Shown in pieces: positions 46,709 through 58,189 of a stretch of 64,000 nt of DNA (its first letter is position 1; each line of letters opens with the position of its first letter). The notes under the pieces were generated by a model that did no database searches, had not been told where the DNA came from, and was given only the letters and a program-made list of their open reading frames with translations. This DNA comes from Quercus robur. Its lineage: Eukaryota > Streptophyta > Magnoliopsida > Fagales > Fagaceae. Made by a program: the position numbers and the translations under genes. The DNA lies in NCBI RefSeq assembly GCF_932294415.1, contig NC_065535.1, positions 95,744,862 through 95,808,861 on the forward strand, in the 5' to 3' direction.

Positions 46709-48180
46709 CTGATTAATAGATTATCCTAAGACCTGCCATCTCAAAACCAAGCATATGATACTAAGAATGTTCATGAATAGAAATAATTAAATCAAAGACA
46801 CATAATGCCTGTAACAGCAACATAATAGTTTCATTTTTTAGTCAACGAAGAATCATGGCAATGCCTATCACAAGACCGAATGTCCAAACTTATCAAAAGA
46901 TAAAAAAATATTGCACTTCAAAGTCTTTGCTATGTTGCTATTACTAGACTACTGACTTCAAGTCTACAACAGAGACTTTACTGTTCAAAAAGATTGCAGC
47001 TTAAAAAGGTTCAAATTAATATGCACACACTCATGATCTCCTAAAAGACAAAAACAAAATAATTAAAAGCCTTGTATCTTGGGGCCACCCTCAAGGAATT
47101 CCTCACTGTACTTGGTGTGTGTGGGACGGGATGATTACATAAACCTGAGAGTTGAGATACTAAAAAATATCTGCATATCCTCGTTTGTCAACCCCCAAAA
47201 AAAAAAAAAAAAAAAAAAAAAGGAAAACCAAACCTTATTGGACCAACCCCTGCATTGATGATTATATGTTTGTAAAAACTTCATATTGTTTTAGTAATGG
47301 AAATAATCACATATAAATAGAAAACAAGCAGAAAACATGTGACAGAGAATTGATACGCAGAACTAATACATTATAGCTAATATTAATAAGAGGACTATAA
47401 AGCAGGACATACCACCCCAAGTGACATCATCTGCTGAAAGAATGTGCATTTTTACAAAGACATCTGCTTATCTTCGTCTGATTACTGCAAAGACAAATCA
47501 TACACCAGTTTTTTGGATAAATAATTCAGAATTATCACAGAAAATATTTTAAGTGAAAACTTGTGTTGACTTGCAAGCTACAGCAGGTCCTCTTAAGAGT
47601 TTTTGAGAAAGAAGAAGATAGGGGTTAAAAATATACACAAAAAATGCATAAAATGGTCACTTTTTAAATTAGAATTTAGAAATAATATTTCAGCTCCCAG
47701 TAGCTTGTGACGTATGGCATTGCAGATGCAATTTCTGAAAATGAGAACTGCAATTTCAATTAGCTTAGCCTAGAAATGAGACAGAAGAGAAAATTAAAAA
47801 GGCTGAGCATATTACTTAGACCATTATTGATATGGTCCAACCCAGCCCAAGTAACAAAAATAATTCCATTAGCCAAAAGGATGGAAACTAAAATTATTCT
47901 AATTATGGTTTTTTTTTTACTAACAAAAAAACAACTTTATTTTTATAATTCAATTTCCATAAATAAAATACTACTTATCTCAATATGGCACACTATTATT
48001 TTTTTAAGGAGAGGAAAACAAAAAACCTTAGAGTTTAAGCTCAAAAACTAAATGATCATGAGGAATTTGAGCAGGACATAGCAGTCTCCATGCACCAAAA
48101 AAAAAAAAAAGGTAAAAAGGTAAAAATTTGAGTGGGGGATAGCAGTCCCTAATAACGTTAGCAAAAATTTGTTTATAATG
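46709..48180. other. 3' flank of the RRP42 pseudogene
   Basis: No gene of its own. From about 47700 to 48175 it matches 63440-63900, so it belongs to the duplicated RRP42 block. A long A-run lies at 47190-47222. Confidence 0.55.
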
Positions 48181-49401
48181 ACAATCAATATAAAGATCCC
48201 AGCAAATTTTTCCCATCACAACTATTAAAGACGAGAGATCAATTCCAGCTCCTGGGAAAAATTAAATAAGATATTCAATTCAAGCAAAGCAAGAATCTAT
48301 AATCAAAAAACAAATCAGAGGAAGAACTGCCAAAAGATAGAAAGTATATATAGGGCAATAAATTGGTGGTAACTTCTCTAGCTCCCATTAGATTCATACC
48401 AGCTCCACTTTTAGCACCCAAGAGACAACACAGAAGAGCAATGGAGAGTTCTGTGGACAACTCCTCACCCCCTCTACCCTAAGTAAGGTATAAATCTAAA
48501 TTAGAAATATATATAAAATATATGAACTATGAAGAAAATTGGCAATGAGACTAACTCTTCCCCATTGTGCCATGATTGAATTTCAATAGCTATTTCACAT
48601 AATGAACTCTTTTTTTTTTCTTTTTCTTTTTTCTTTTTTAAATTAAAAAATGGGTCAGTTTTTTTAGCCTAAAATGCCAGCTTATTTTCACTACTACATC
48701 TTTTTTTTAAACTCACTTTTACTAGGAACAACTGTACTTTTATACACCTTATTGTTTAAAACAAAATAAGCTCAGCCAAACAAAATAAAAATAATACAAC
48801 CTCAAACATTGGTGCTGCAGTTGGACTGCAATCAACATGTATGGCAACCTTTCCTTTGTCAGGTTGCAACAAACTCGACCTTCCAAGTTCAGCCTGCATT
48901 TACAAAAATTAGTAGACAACATTACAAGTATTCACAAAACACAGGAGGAAACTGCTTAGTGTAGATATGTGTTGAAGATCCAGCATCTATACCTTCACAC
49001 AGGACATAACATCTGTTTCCCCCAAACTGATTCTTGCTGAACCATTTGCCTGCCATTAACTCCATGAAATACATAAAAACCAGCAGAAAAGTTCAGTTTG
49101 TCACAAAGAAAGCAGGTCAATGCTGATGTAAAAGAAATTAATTTCCACATTTACATGAGGTAAACTACTAAGCAAATCAAATTAGACTTAATTCTAATTA
49201 ATTGGTTTTGGCTATATGAATCCTTTTCCTGCATCAGACTATGTTTCAATAAAGTATATGAAAAGAATGTTATACCTGGGGTATAACTCCTGTTTTGACA
49301 TAAATAGGACTGTAAGTTAATCTTTTTCAACCATCAGAATGAAGGTCTTGAGCAATGCCACCCTGTATGAAGTGCTCTTCTCCCAAAGATAGTCCCACCA
49401 T
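48181..49401 (-). pseudogene. RRP42: RRP42 pseudogene, N-terminal half (exons 1-5)
   Basis: Exon 1 is 49401-49276 (MVGLSLGEEHFIQGGIAQDL to VKTGVIPQ), exon 2 49049-48993 (ANGSARISLGETDVMSCVK), exon 3 48893-48801 (AELGRSSLLQPDKG to APMFE) and exon 4 48478-48400 (GRGGEELSTELS to KSGAG). Exon 5 starts at 48251 (IDLSSLIVVMGKICWDLYID) and breaks off near 48181. All introns are GT-AG and the phases join correctly. Lesions: a TGA at 49327-49329 where exon 1 should have arginine (after DLHSDG), and loss of everything after the middle of exon 5. Unlike the 21 kb copy, the exon 5 tryptophan is intact. A truncated protein is improbable given the stop at codon 25. The family member is a structural subunit of the exosome ring. 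Confidence 0.87.
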
Positions 49402-50010
49402 TCCTGCACATACATAAATTGAAAAGAAATAATGGTTGCAATGTTATATATAATTAGAACTTGTAAATAATGGGAGAAGATATTGAAAAAAAAAAAAAAA
49501 AGGAAGGTACTGGGAGAAACTAGAGGAACAGCAATATTGCTGAAGGAAACCATTAGGTGTTAAAAAAGATGCTACCCTTAACAATAGTTCCTAAAGTCAA
49601 AAAGAAATTCAAGTCTTTTATACCCATGTTTTGTTAAGGAGAAAGAAGACCACTTATTGGCAGAGGAAAAAAAAAACCAACAACAACAACAGACACATAA
49701 GTCAATAAAACCAATTTCTTTATTAAAAGGGCATGAACAATGTGCTCCTTACAAAGATCATTTCTACAACCAGAACTGTAGTAAACTTGTGTCTATAAAT
49801 ATTTGTAATGTTTCCTTTTATTTGGCCAGAGCATATATGTATCAAGTAATACTTTGGTAGATCTCCCATAAAAAGCCTCAAAACAAGGACATAAGTGAAG
49901 GGAAAATGGAAAGAAAAATTAAAGAGGGAAAGAATAGACACAGAATGGGAACAATATCGTATGCCAGAGGGATTCAGATGCTTCATTAGCAATATCCATA
50001 ACAGTCTATT
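49402..50010. other. 5' flank of the RRP42 pseudogene
   Basis: Partly shared with 63080-63420 (AGAAATTCAAGTCTTTTATA, ATTAAAAGGGCATG). No gene recognised. Confidence 0.5.
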
Positions 50011-50770
50011 GCTTTGCCAAGTTTGTAACAGTTAACTGGAGTAATTGATTTGCTAAGGAAAAAAACATCATACATAAGGGGGTTGAATGCAAAGGTTGGA
50101 ATAAAGAACCATTTGATTTCTTCTAGGTTTATGATTTCGTTTGGTATTAATTGATTGGTTAATTATGTTTGGTGATATGGATCGCATTGCATGGGATATG
50201 GAACTTATTTTTCAGTTTCTCGGAATCCGAACAGTATACTAATAAAACTCAAAACCTTTATAAAAGAACACATTTTTCAGTTACTTGAAATCCAAACAGT
50301 ATAATAATAAACCTAGAATATACAAGTTCCCCATATGCACAATTCTTCAGAGCCATTTGATCCATGAATTCCTCTTTATCTGGCATGATAACAGCTGAGT
50401 AATACCAACACAAAATTATCATCATAATGTAACTAGAACAGCCCACAAAGCTTGTGAGTTTCAATTTCTCTAATATTTTGAGTAACTTGATGAAAGGGGA
50501 GAATTGCCAACTTCTCAGCATATGCATAACCAAATTACAATAGCATAGAATATGTCAGCCTTCTCCCCAGAAATTTCTCCAATAGTATTTCCTGTTTATT
50601 AAGGCATCCAGCAATGGAAATAATAAAGAACTTACACATATTAGAGCAAATTACTCTTGACACAGTGGTTTTAAGCGCATGTTTACAATTGATTTTAGTA
50701 CAACCACAAAGCCTACCACAAACAAATTATTATCTAGATTCTGCATAAGCATCTACAGGACTTTTAAAAA
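50011..50770. repeat. Duplicated block R, copy 2 (empty site for the SINE)
   Basis: Matches 33040-33114 plus 34190-34850, reading through the SINE site without interruption. Confidence 0.8.
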
Positions 50771-51904
50771 TAATAATAATAATTTTAAAACAAGTTTTGT
50801 TATTACTATGCCATTATTCAAGTTCATCAGCCTCTAAGGGCTTACAAATAGACATTCTAGCTAGTGTAGTCCCACCAAAATTTGACAGTTCACGAATGCA
50901 TACAGGGTTTTGAAACAAATGCCATTGAAAGAAAACTAAAATGAAAACTTATAGACAGACAGAGCAACCACCAAAATTAGTGTGTATTTGGATGAGTATT
51001 TATATATATATATTTATATATATATATATATAGGTATTTATATTGGCTTATTTGCTTAAAAATTTAGCCAGGAAAACATAGAGCTGTACCAAGAAAAAGT
51101 TTATATTTAAAAAGATGTACATAAGCTGATGGTGAAAATAAGCTTGATTTTATGCTAAAATAAGTGGGCCCTTAAACACATAAGCAAACTTATCATACAA
51201 AAATTTCTCAACAAACAAAATCAAGACTAAAAAAGAAAAATAAAAACCGTGATATGGCGGCAAAAAATCCGTGATATGAATATGTATAAAAAGTATTCAT
51301 TATTCTAGCAATCAATCTGGTTTCAAGTTCAACAGTTCAAATAGCCTAAGCAAAGCCAATCGCCAACTAAAACTACCTATTCTTACGTTGTTCAGGGATC
51401 TGCTATTCAACTTAACTCCACAAAGGCTTATTGCAGCAGGGTTCACAAGTCTGTTTCCACTTGACCACTATCTAGCCATGCACTACATCCTTAAATTTGA
51501 TTTTGACATCAATATAATTCCCCCAAAAAAAAAAAAAAAAAAATCAATAGAACCCCCAAAATAATATAGCTAGTGCTCAGCAGCACAACTACTTTTGGTT
51601 TGCTGGAACTGCACTGAACCAAGTGCATTAATAAGACTGGGGATATCCCATGCCAACAGTCTTTATTTGTTTATGTTATACCCTTATACCACCCTGCCAC
51701 TTTGAATCATCTCACTGGATTTACTCTACAATTTTTCTTTAATCCACAACCCAAAATCAAAAATGGCAGCTGTGAGAGTTTTTGAATGGCAATGAGATTT
51801 GAGGAGCCAAAAATTAGGACAAAGTTTTTCTCTAAACTGGGTTCGAGGAATGTCCTGAATTTCACTCACATAACTCCACTAAATAGGTTCTGATAGGGTA
51901 ATGA
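50771..51904. other. Intergenic, no gene seen
   Basis: AT-rich, with (AT)n near 51000-51033 and an A-run near 51524-51542. Confidence 0.5.
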
Positions 51905-52060
51905 ATTTACATACAACAACCACAACAACCAAACCTTAGTCCCAAAATTTTGAGGTTAGGCATGGATCCTCAACAGACTAGTCAGGTCGGCCGCATGTAA
52001 AATTTTCCCACAAGTCTATTCTATCCAAAGCCATACTCTCTCCAACTTCCTTGATTTACA
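51905..52060 (-). mobile_element. Probable LINE (RTE-type) 3' end fragment
   Basis: CCTTAGTCCCAAAATTTTGA followed by GGATCCTCAACAG and GTCGGCC, with an (ACAACAACC)n stretch on its left, resembles the common tail of dicot RTE LINEs on the minus strand. Recognised from memory of the family; no coding part is present. Confidence 0.45.
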
Positions 52061-52321
52061 TATATACTTTTTTCGCGCTCTCAACTTAAATCAACTCACT
52101 CTTTCTCACTGAAATTGACTTAATTGAATGATCCCATGAATCTGTGCAGAGTATACAACCATTTTATGCAAATTTGTAGTTTTTACTACTGTATACAAGA
52201 ATTTGCATAAGTAAATATTTAATTTTTAAGCAATTAACATCTCCAATAATTTACAGAACACCATCTACAAAGCACATCATATAATATTAACAAACCAAGG
52301 TGTCTGAAAAACAAAACTTGC

Positions 52322-52560
52322 CGTGATATAGACTGTGTTGGTCGCCGGTGAATTGATGCCGGAATTTTTGTATTTCCGTTGGAGACGCAGACGAACGCTG
52401 ACGCTGCCGGTGCTTCCGTGAGAGAAAGTAGAGAAGGAATTGGCGGGGAGGGGTTAGCAATGAATGACGTCAAGAGAGCAAAAATCGTGGTCCGAAATCG
52501 CGTTTTCTGTGTGACTCGAGAGAGTTTATAAGTATAGGCCGTGGAATCATGGTCTCAAAT
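52322..52560 (-). promoter_or_regulatory. Possible promoter and first exon
   Basis: On the minus strand TATACTTATAAAC (about 52525-52537) precedes a comparatively GC-rich stretch that stays open for about 50 codons (ANPSPPIPSLLSLTEAP) to a possible GT donor at 52318-52319. No in-frame ATG is seen. It lies 3 kb upstream of RRP42 exon 1 and could be its old leader or belong to another gene. Confidence 0.3.
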
Positions 52561-52690
52561 CTCCATTTTTAAAAGCAAATAGTAAATTTGGCACATCTCG
52601 TTGCCTTCAACAGACATTTCCTCTATGGTTGAAGTTGAGGGAACGGAAGAGAAAGGAAAATGGGGGTGTTTAGACACATGAAGCAAATAG

Positions 52691-52721
<31 letters not shown>

Positions 52722-53229
52722 GGAGAATCCAGAAGTAAGGAATGATGAATATTTTTGTTTGGTATATAAAAGGATGGACAAAAGAAAATGTGTATTTTTA
52801 CATTTATGTCCCTTGAAAAAAAATAAAGAGTGGCATACTTTTAACTTATGAGGGGTATTTTAGTAATTTTAAGATATAAAAATCAAAACTCATGTCATAT
52901 CTTTCTCCCTTTCCCCCTTTTTCCCTCTCTTTCCGCCCAATAGCAAAATAGCTACTCTTCCTTTCTCCTCTTTTCTCTTCCTTCATCTCCACCTATCTAT
53001 CAAATTATAATATGTGATAATTATTACTTTTTTATGATTTATTCGGAAAGTCACACTTTTGACAAAATACCCTATTGAAATATATATATATATATATATA
53101 TATATACATGTGGTAATCCTAAGATTAGCTTTGGGGCCCTCCTAACAGAAAAGACATAATATTTTATTCTTTTTCTTTTTTTTGGTTGCGCAGGAAAAAG
53201 ATCTGTCTTCATATAGAAAGAAAAGCATG
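52561..53229. other. Intergenic, no gene seen
   Basis: Long T-run 52695-52721 and (AT)n 53082-53106. No exon. Confidence 0.5.
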
Positions 53230-53640
53230 CAAAACCTGACACAACTCAAGTACTAACCTTCAAGCCTTTTACCAACCTTCGAAATTGGACAACTATACTT
53301 GCTACCCAACCACCAAGGATTCAAGGCAACAAAGAAGGCTGATATTTTATGATGCCATATTTTTAACAAACCAACAAAAATCAAAAATGAAATTCTAAAT
53401 AATAATTAATAACCTTAACATGAACGCTAATTTCTTCCAAAGATAAAAAAGCTAGCTGCACGACCACTTAGACAGAAGACAGTAGTATGTTTGTAATTAG
53501 TAGTTAACAAGCCATGGCGGAATTGAGTTGAGTCTTGAGATCGAGCTAGGGAATAGTTGAACCCATGGAGATTTGGCCGCCGCTGGTTTCACTGTCATGT
53601 GCACCGGTTAGACTCAGATAAACAAAAGTAGTCTTAATAA
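53230..53640 (-). pseudogene. 3' remnant of a third small membrane-protein gene (copy C)
   Basis: The minus strand reads DSETSGGQISMGSTIP then stop (about 53614-53564), matching the tail of the two intact copies (DTSSGQIAMTPTSLAV in B). Below it follows the same 3' flank (TGCACGACCACTTAGACAG). Exon 1, the membrane span and the basic cluster are missing. Confidence 0.65.
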
Positions 53641-53957
53641 AAAAAAATAAAAAATAAAAAGTAGAATTTGGATAATGAGTCGGACAATTTAGATCAGCTC
53701 GTAGCAAACCAATAAAACCGATTCAATCAAACAGAGAGTTTAACACAATACAGAAAGAAAAAGCTGCAAACCCTTACACACCTCAAACGCTAGTTCATAA
53801 CACACTATTATATTTTTTACAAACCGACAAAGACCAAACATAGAAATCTAAATAATGACAACTACTTTTTTTTTCCAAGCATGAAAGCAGATTTCCTCCT
53901 CGAAATGTACGTGGAAGATTCACGACCACTTAGACAGTACGTATATGTCTGTAATTA

Positions 53958-54327
53958 CTAATGCATCGTGGTAGTCACAGCTAGGGAAGTTGGAGTCATA
54001 GCAATTTGGCCGCTGCTGGTATCACCGTCATCATCACTGGCGGTGCCATTGACACGGACAGTAGTTTGGCGACGGCCACCATTACGTTTACACTTGCGCA
54101 GTGCAAAAAAGAGCATAGCAATGAGTATCAGAAGGTATATTATTTTCCCCCCAACATCAAGGTACAAAAGCAACTTTTCTTCCCTGTCACAAAAGAAAAT
54201 TGTATCAACACCCAAAAATAAAATCAAACAAACAGAAATAACCGTACAGTATATATAGCCATTGTTACCCGTTGAGAGGAAGATGAGGGGAGTAGGGAAA
54301 TGGCTTTGGCATGGCAGAACCTCCCAT
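53958..54327 (-). CDS. Small single-pass membrane protein, copy B
   Basis: Exon 1 54327-54269 (59 nt), intron 54268-54184 (GT-AG, 85 bp), exon 2 54183-53958, giving 94 residues. The layout equals copy A: a proline-rich N-terminus (PKPFPYSPHLPLNG), EEKLLLYLDVGG, a hydrophobic span (KIIYLLILIAMLFFAL), the basic RKCKRNGGR, TTVRVN, and an acidic/Ser insert (ASDDDGDTSS) before the Thr-rich end. Exon 1 and exon 2 join in the same phase as in A, both frames are open, and the most conserved part is the span with its basic flank. That pattern suggests selection on the protein. The family is unknown to me; a membrane or membrane-adaptor role is only inferred. Its upstream side runs into a long GA-rich array. 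An unspliced frame through the intron exists but is not the likely product. Confidence 0.72.
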
Positions 54328-54479
54328 TGGAATTGAATCTGAGACAAGCCTAATTAAGCTATTCTTTATGGACACAATGGTAATGGAAAATATGACTTAT
54401 ATGGTTATACCATGGCATAACGCATATATATATATATATGGAGAGATCCATGCTCTTGGAAGACAAACGTGTGGGTCCC

Positions 54480-56343
54480 ATTCCAACAATATTTTTATTT
54501 TGGTCTTGCATGTGTGGAGAGAGAGAGAAAGGAAAGGTCTTGGTTGGAGAGGGCTAGAGAGAGATCCATGTTCTCAAAAAACAAACGTTTGTGGGTTCCA
54601 TTCAACTATTTGATTTTGGTCTTGGTTGGAGAGAGAGAATGGTTTTGGTCTTGTGTAAATTAGCTTTGTAGGAGAGAGAGAGGTCTCATGTGAATTAGGT
54701 TTGTAGCTAAAAGGGTGAGAGAAAAAAAAAATTTGTCAGCTTTCTAGCTAGAAGAGAGAGAAAAAGATTTTGATTAGTTTTGTGGCTAGAGAGAGAGAGA
54801 GAAAGAAAGATTTTGGTTAGTTTGGTGGATAGATGAGAGAGAGAGAGAGAGAGAGAGACTAGAATGGAGAGAGAGTAGAAAAGAGAGTGAGAGAGAGATT
54901 TTGGTAAGTTTTGTGGCTAGATGAGAGAGAGAGAGAGAGAGAGAAACCTTATGTGAATTAGCTTTGTAGCTAAAAGGGAGAGAGAGATAGAGAAAAAAAA
55001 TTTAGTCGGCTTTCTAGCTAGAAGAGAGAGAAAAATTTTGATTAGTTTTGTGGCTAGAGAGAAAGCGAGAGAGAGAGAGAGAGAGAAAGAAAGAGAGACT
55101 AGAATGGAGAGAGAGTAGAAAAGAGAATGGGAGAGAAAGATTTTGGTCAGTTTTGTGGCTAGATGAGAGAGAGAGAGAAGTCTTATGTGAATTAGCTTTG
55201 TAGCTAAAAGGGAGAGAGAGATAGAAAAAAAAATTAGTCAACTTTCTTGCCAGAAGAGAGGGAGAGAGATTTTGATGAGTTTAATTTGTGGCTAGATGAG
55301 AGAGAGAGAGAGAGAGACAAGAAAGGAGAGAGAGTTGAAAAGAGAGAGAGAGAGAGAGAGAGAGAAAGATTCTGGTTAGTTTTGTGGCTAGATGAGAGAG
55401 AGAGAGTAGAAGAGAGAGAGAGAGAGAGAGTGAGAGAGAAATTTCTTGTGTGAATTAGCTTTGTAGGAGAGAGAAAAAAAAATTGGTCTTATATAAATTA
55501 GCTTTGTAGGTAGAAGTGAGAGAAAGAAAAATATATTTTAGTAAGCTTTCTTGCTTGAACAAGGAGAGAGAAAAAGATTTTGGTTAGACGGAAAGAGAGA
55601 AAGAGATAGAGTAGAAAGAAATGAGAAAGAAGAGAGGGAACCATGTTTTTTGTCTAGAAAGTAGAAAGAGATTAGAAAGGAGAGAGAGAGAGAGAACCAT
55701 GTTTTTTTGGTCTAGTGGAAGACAAATGTGTCGGTACCACCCTTAGATTTTGGTCTCATATTTTTCTATAAACTTTAGAAGTAGTTAGTAAGAAGAGGTT
55801 CTGGAGAGAGAAAAATAGAGTTCTTTTTCTCTGTGAGAGAGAGAGAGAGAGAGAGAGAGAGGCAATAGTATTACATTATCAATAATAGGGTAGCGTGTGG
55901 ATGTTGGATCCTTCAAGAAAGACAGTGATGTAGAGCCACGTGATTGGATATAGCCAACTTATGTATTCAATATTAGAAAGAAAAATGTTTGGACTAAAAA
56001 AAATGTTTATAATTTTTGTTACAATTCATATGACATGGTAAGTTGTGAGTTATGGAAATAAAGTGGTGAGTTTACATTTCCACCACTCATAACTTTTCAT
56101 ATTGTAAGTTGTAATAAAAATTATGAACTAATAAACATTATTATTTTTGGAATCCAAACATTATATTAATAAAACTTATTAGCTTTGTAGGGGAGAGGGA
56201 GAGAGAGAGGTCTTATGTGAATTAGGTTTGTAGCTAAAAGGGAGAGAGATTAAAAAAAAAATAGTCAGCTTTCTAGCTAGAAGAGAGAGAGAGAGAGAGA
56301 GAGAGAAAAGATTTTGATTAGTTTAAACTTTAATTTATGGCTA

Positions 56344-56378
<35 letters not shown>

Positions 56379-56775
56379 GATAGTTTGGTGGCTAGATGAG
56401 AGAGAGAGAGAGAGAAAGAGAGACAAGAAAGGAGAGAGAGTTGAAAAGAGAGAAAGGAGAGAGAGTTGAAAAGAGAGAGAAAGAGAAAGATTTTGGTTAG
56501 TTTTGTGGCTAGAGAAAGAGAGAAACTAGAAAAGAGAGTGAGAGATAGAAATTTCCTGTGTGAATTAGCTTTGTAGGAAAGAGAAAAAAATAATTGCTCT
56601 TTTGTAGGTAGAAGTGAGAGAAAGAAAAATATATTTTAGTAAGCTTTCTTGCTTAAACAGGGAGAGAGAGAAAGATTTTTTGTCTAGTGGAAGACAAATG
56701 TGTTGGTCCCACCCTGGTCTCATGTTTTTCTGTAAACGTTACAAGAAGTTAGAAAGAAGAAGTCACTATTTTTCT

Positions 56776-56807
<32 letters not shown>

Positions 56808-56820
56808 CAATAGTATCATA
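54480..56820. repeat. GA-rich degenerate tandem array
   Basis: Repeats of about 230-270 bp built from TGTGAATTAGCTTTGTAG, CTAAAAGGGAGAGAGA, TTTCTAGCTAGAAGAGAG and TTTTGTGGCTAGATGAGAG with (GA)n tracts (for example at 54690, 54957, 55190 and 56183). The 55860-55960 end segment (ATAGGGTAGCGTGTGGATGT) recurs at 56830. Frames through it are dipeptide repeats, not genes. It starts about 150 bp upstream of gene B. Confidence 0.8.
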
Positions 56821-57640
56821 TTATCAATAATAGGGTAGCGTGTGGATGTTGGATCCTTCAAATAAAAAACACAGTGACGTAGAGCCACGTGATTGGATTA
56901 TAGCCAACTTATGTATTCAATATTAGAAAGAAAAATATTTTGACTAAAAAAAAAGTTTATAATTTTTGTTACCATTTATATCAAACAGTGAGTTATGAGT
57001 TATGAAAATAAAATGGTAGATTTATATTTTCACCCTTCATAATTTTTCATATTGTGAGTTGTAGTAAAAATTATATACTAATAAACCCTTTTTTTTTTGG
57101 AATCCACACATTATACTAATAAAACTTATCATGCACAAATTCTTCGGAGCTATTTGATCCACAAATTCCTCTTTATATTGTAGCAGCCTAATAATACCAA
57201 CACAAAATTGTCAACATAATGACATAATGTAACAATAATAGCCCACAAAGCTCGTGGGTTTCAACTTCTCTAATATTTTGTGTAACTTAATGAAAAGGAA
57301 GAATCTCCAACTTCTTATCATATGCATGACCAAATTACAATAATTTAGAACATGGCATGGCCTTCTGCCCAGTTATTTCTCCAATACTATTTCCTGTTTA
57401 TTAAAGTATCCAGCAAAGTAAATAATAAAGAACTTCAACATATTATAACTAATTATTAGTCTTGACACAGTGGTTTTAATTGTATGTTTACAATTGATTT
57501 TAGTACAACCACAAAGCCGACCGGAAACACATTATTATTTAGAAGCCTTCCACAAACACAATATTTATCTAGATTCTGAACAGGTAGGTCTAGAGAGAGA
57601 GTTTTATTTTTCTTATTTAGCTAAGAAGGAGAGAGAGAGA
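56821..57640. repeat. Duplicated block R, copy 3 (partial)
   Basis: From about 57100 it matches 34310-34830 (ATTCTTCGGAGCTATTTGATCC, ATAATAGCCCACAAAGCTCG). It ends in a (GA)n tract at 57627-57652 and carries no insertion at the ACAATAATAG site. Confidence 0.7.
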
Positions 57641-58189
57641 GAGAGAGAGAGAGGGATGTGGGGTCCTTCACAAAGCAAAAGGTTGCAATGAGGGATTTGG
57701 ATGATTGGATCCGAGTCTTTGAATTGGTCTAATGCTTTGAAAACAGATATTGCGTACTCATGAGTAGTAACTTTGAAGAACGTTATTGATGACAAAAAGA
57801 ATTTTTATGTTAAGCCCCCTTTTCTATCCACTAATGAAGGATCATGTAGGTCATTGATAAATTGCATCACGTTGTTGACTTGGGTAACATTGTTGTAGAA
57901 TGTGATTTCATTTGCTATTATACAGCAAATTAATTGCGTTTTCATTTATATCTTCAACTCACACCCTTCAGAAATAGCTGATGATTATATTAAGGACAAT
58001 CAAGTAGTCCATTTATTTCATTCTCCCAAAAAAAAAAAAAAAAAAGTAGTCCATTTATTTGAGTTATAGTATCATGCTTTGGATGCCAAATCTAAACAAA
58101 ACCTTCTCTTTTCTGCTTCTTTTTATTGCATTTTAATTTGAGGCACAATTTAGATATGGTCACACAATAAAACGAGAGGCATTAATAGT
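57641..58189. other. Intergenic, no gene seen
   Basis: No exon or named repeat. The A-run at 58028-58045 is flanked by TAGTCCATTTATTT on both sides. Confidence 0.45.

Noticed and set aside
34253..50533. Minus-strand frames in block R (34253-34618 and 50258-50533) as a hydrophobic protein gene
   Set aside because: Differences between the copies mostly change amino acids, other copies are broken, and no splice or start context is consistent.
53958..54347. The unspliced 129-residue frame over gene B
   Set aside because: It reads through the intron; the spliced model matches the paralogue at both ends and keeps phase.
55014..55453. Frames of Glu-Arg or Ser-Leu repeats
   Set aside because: They are translations of (GA)n and (CT)n tracts with no other protein feature.
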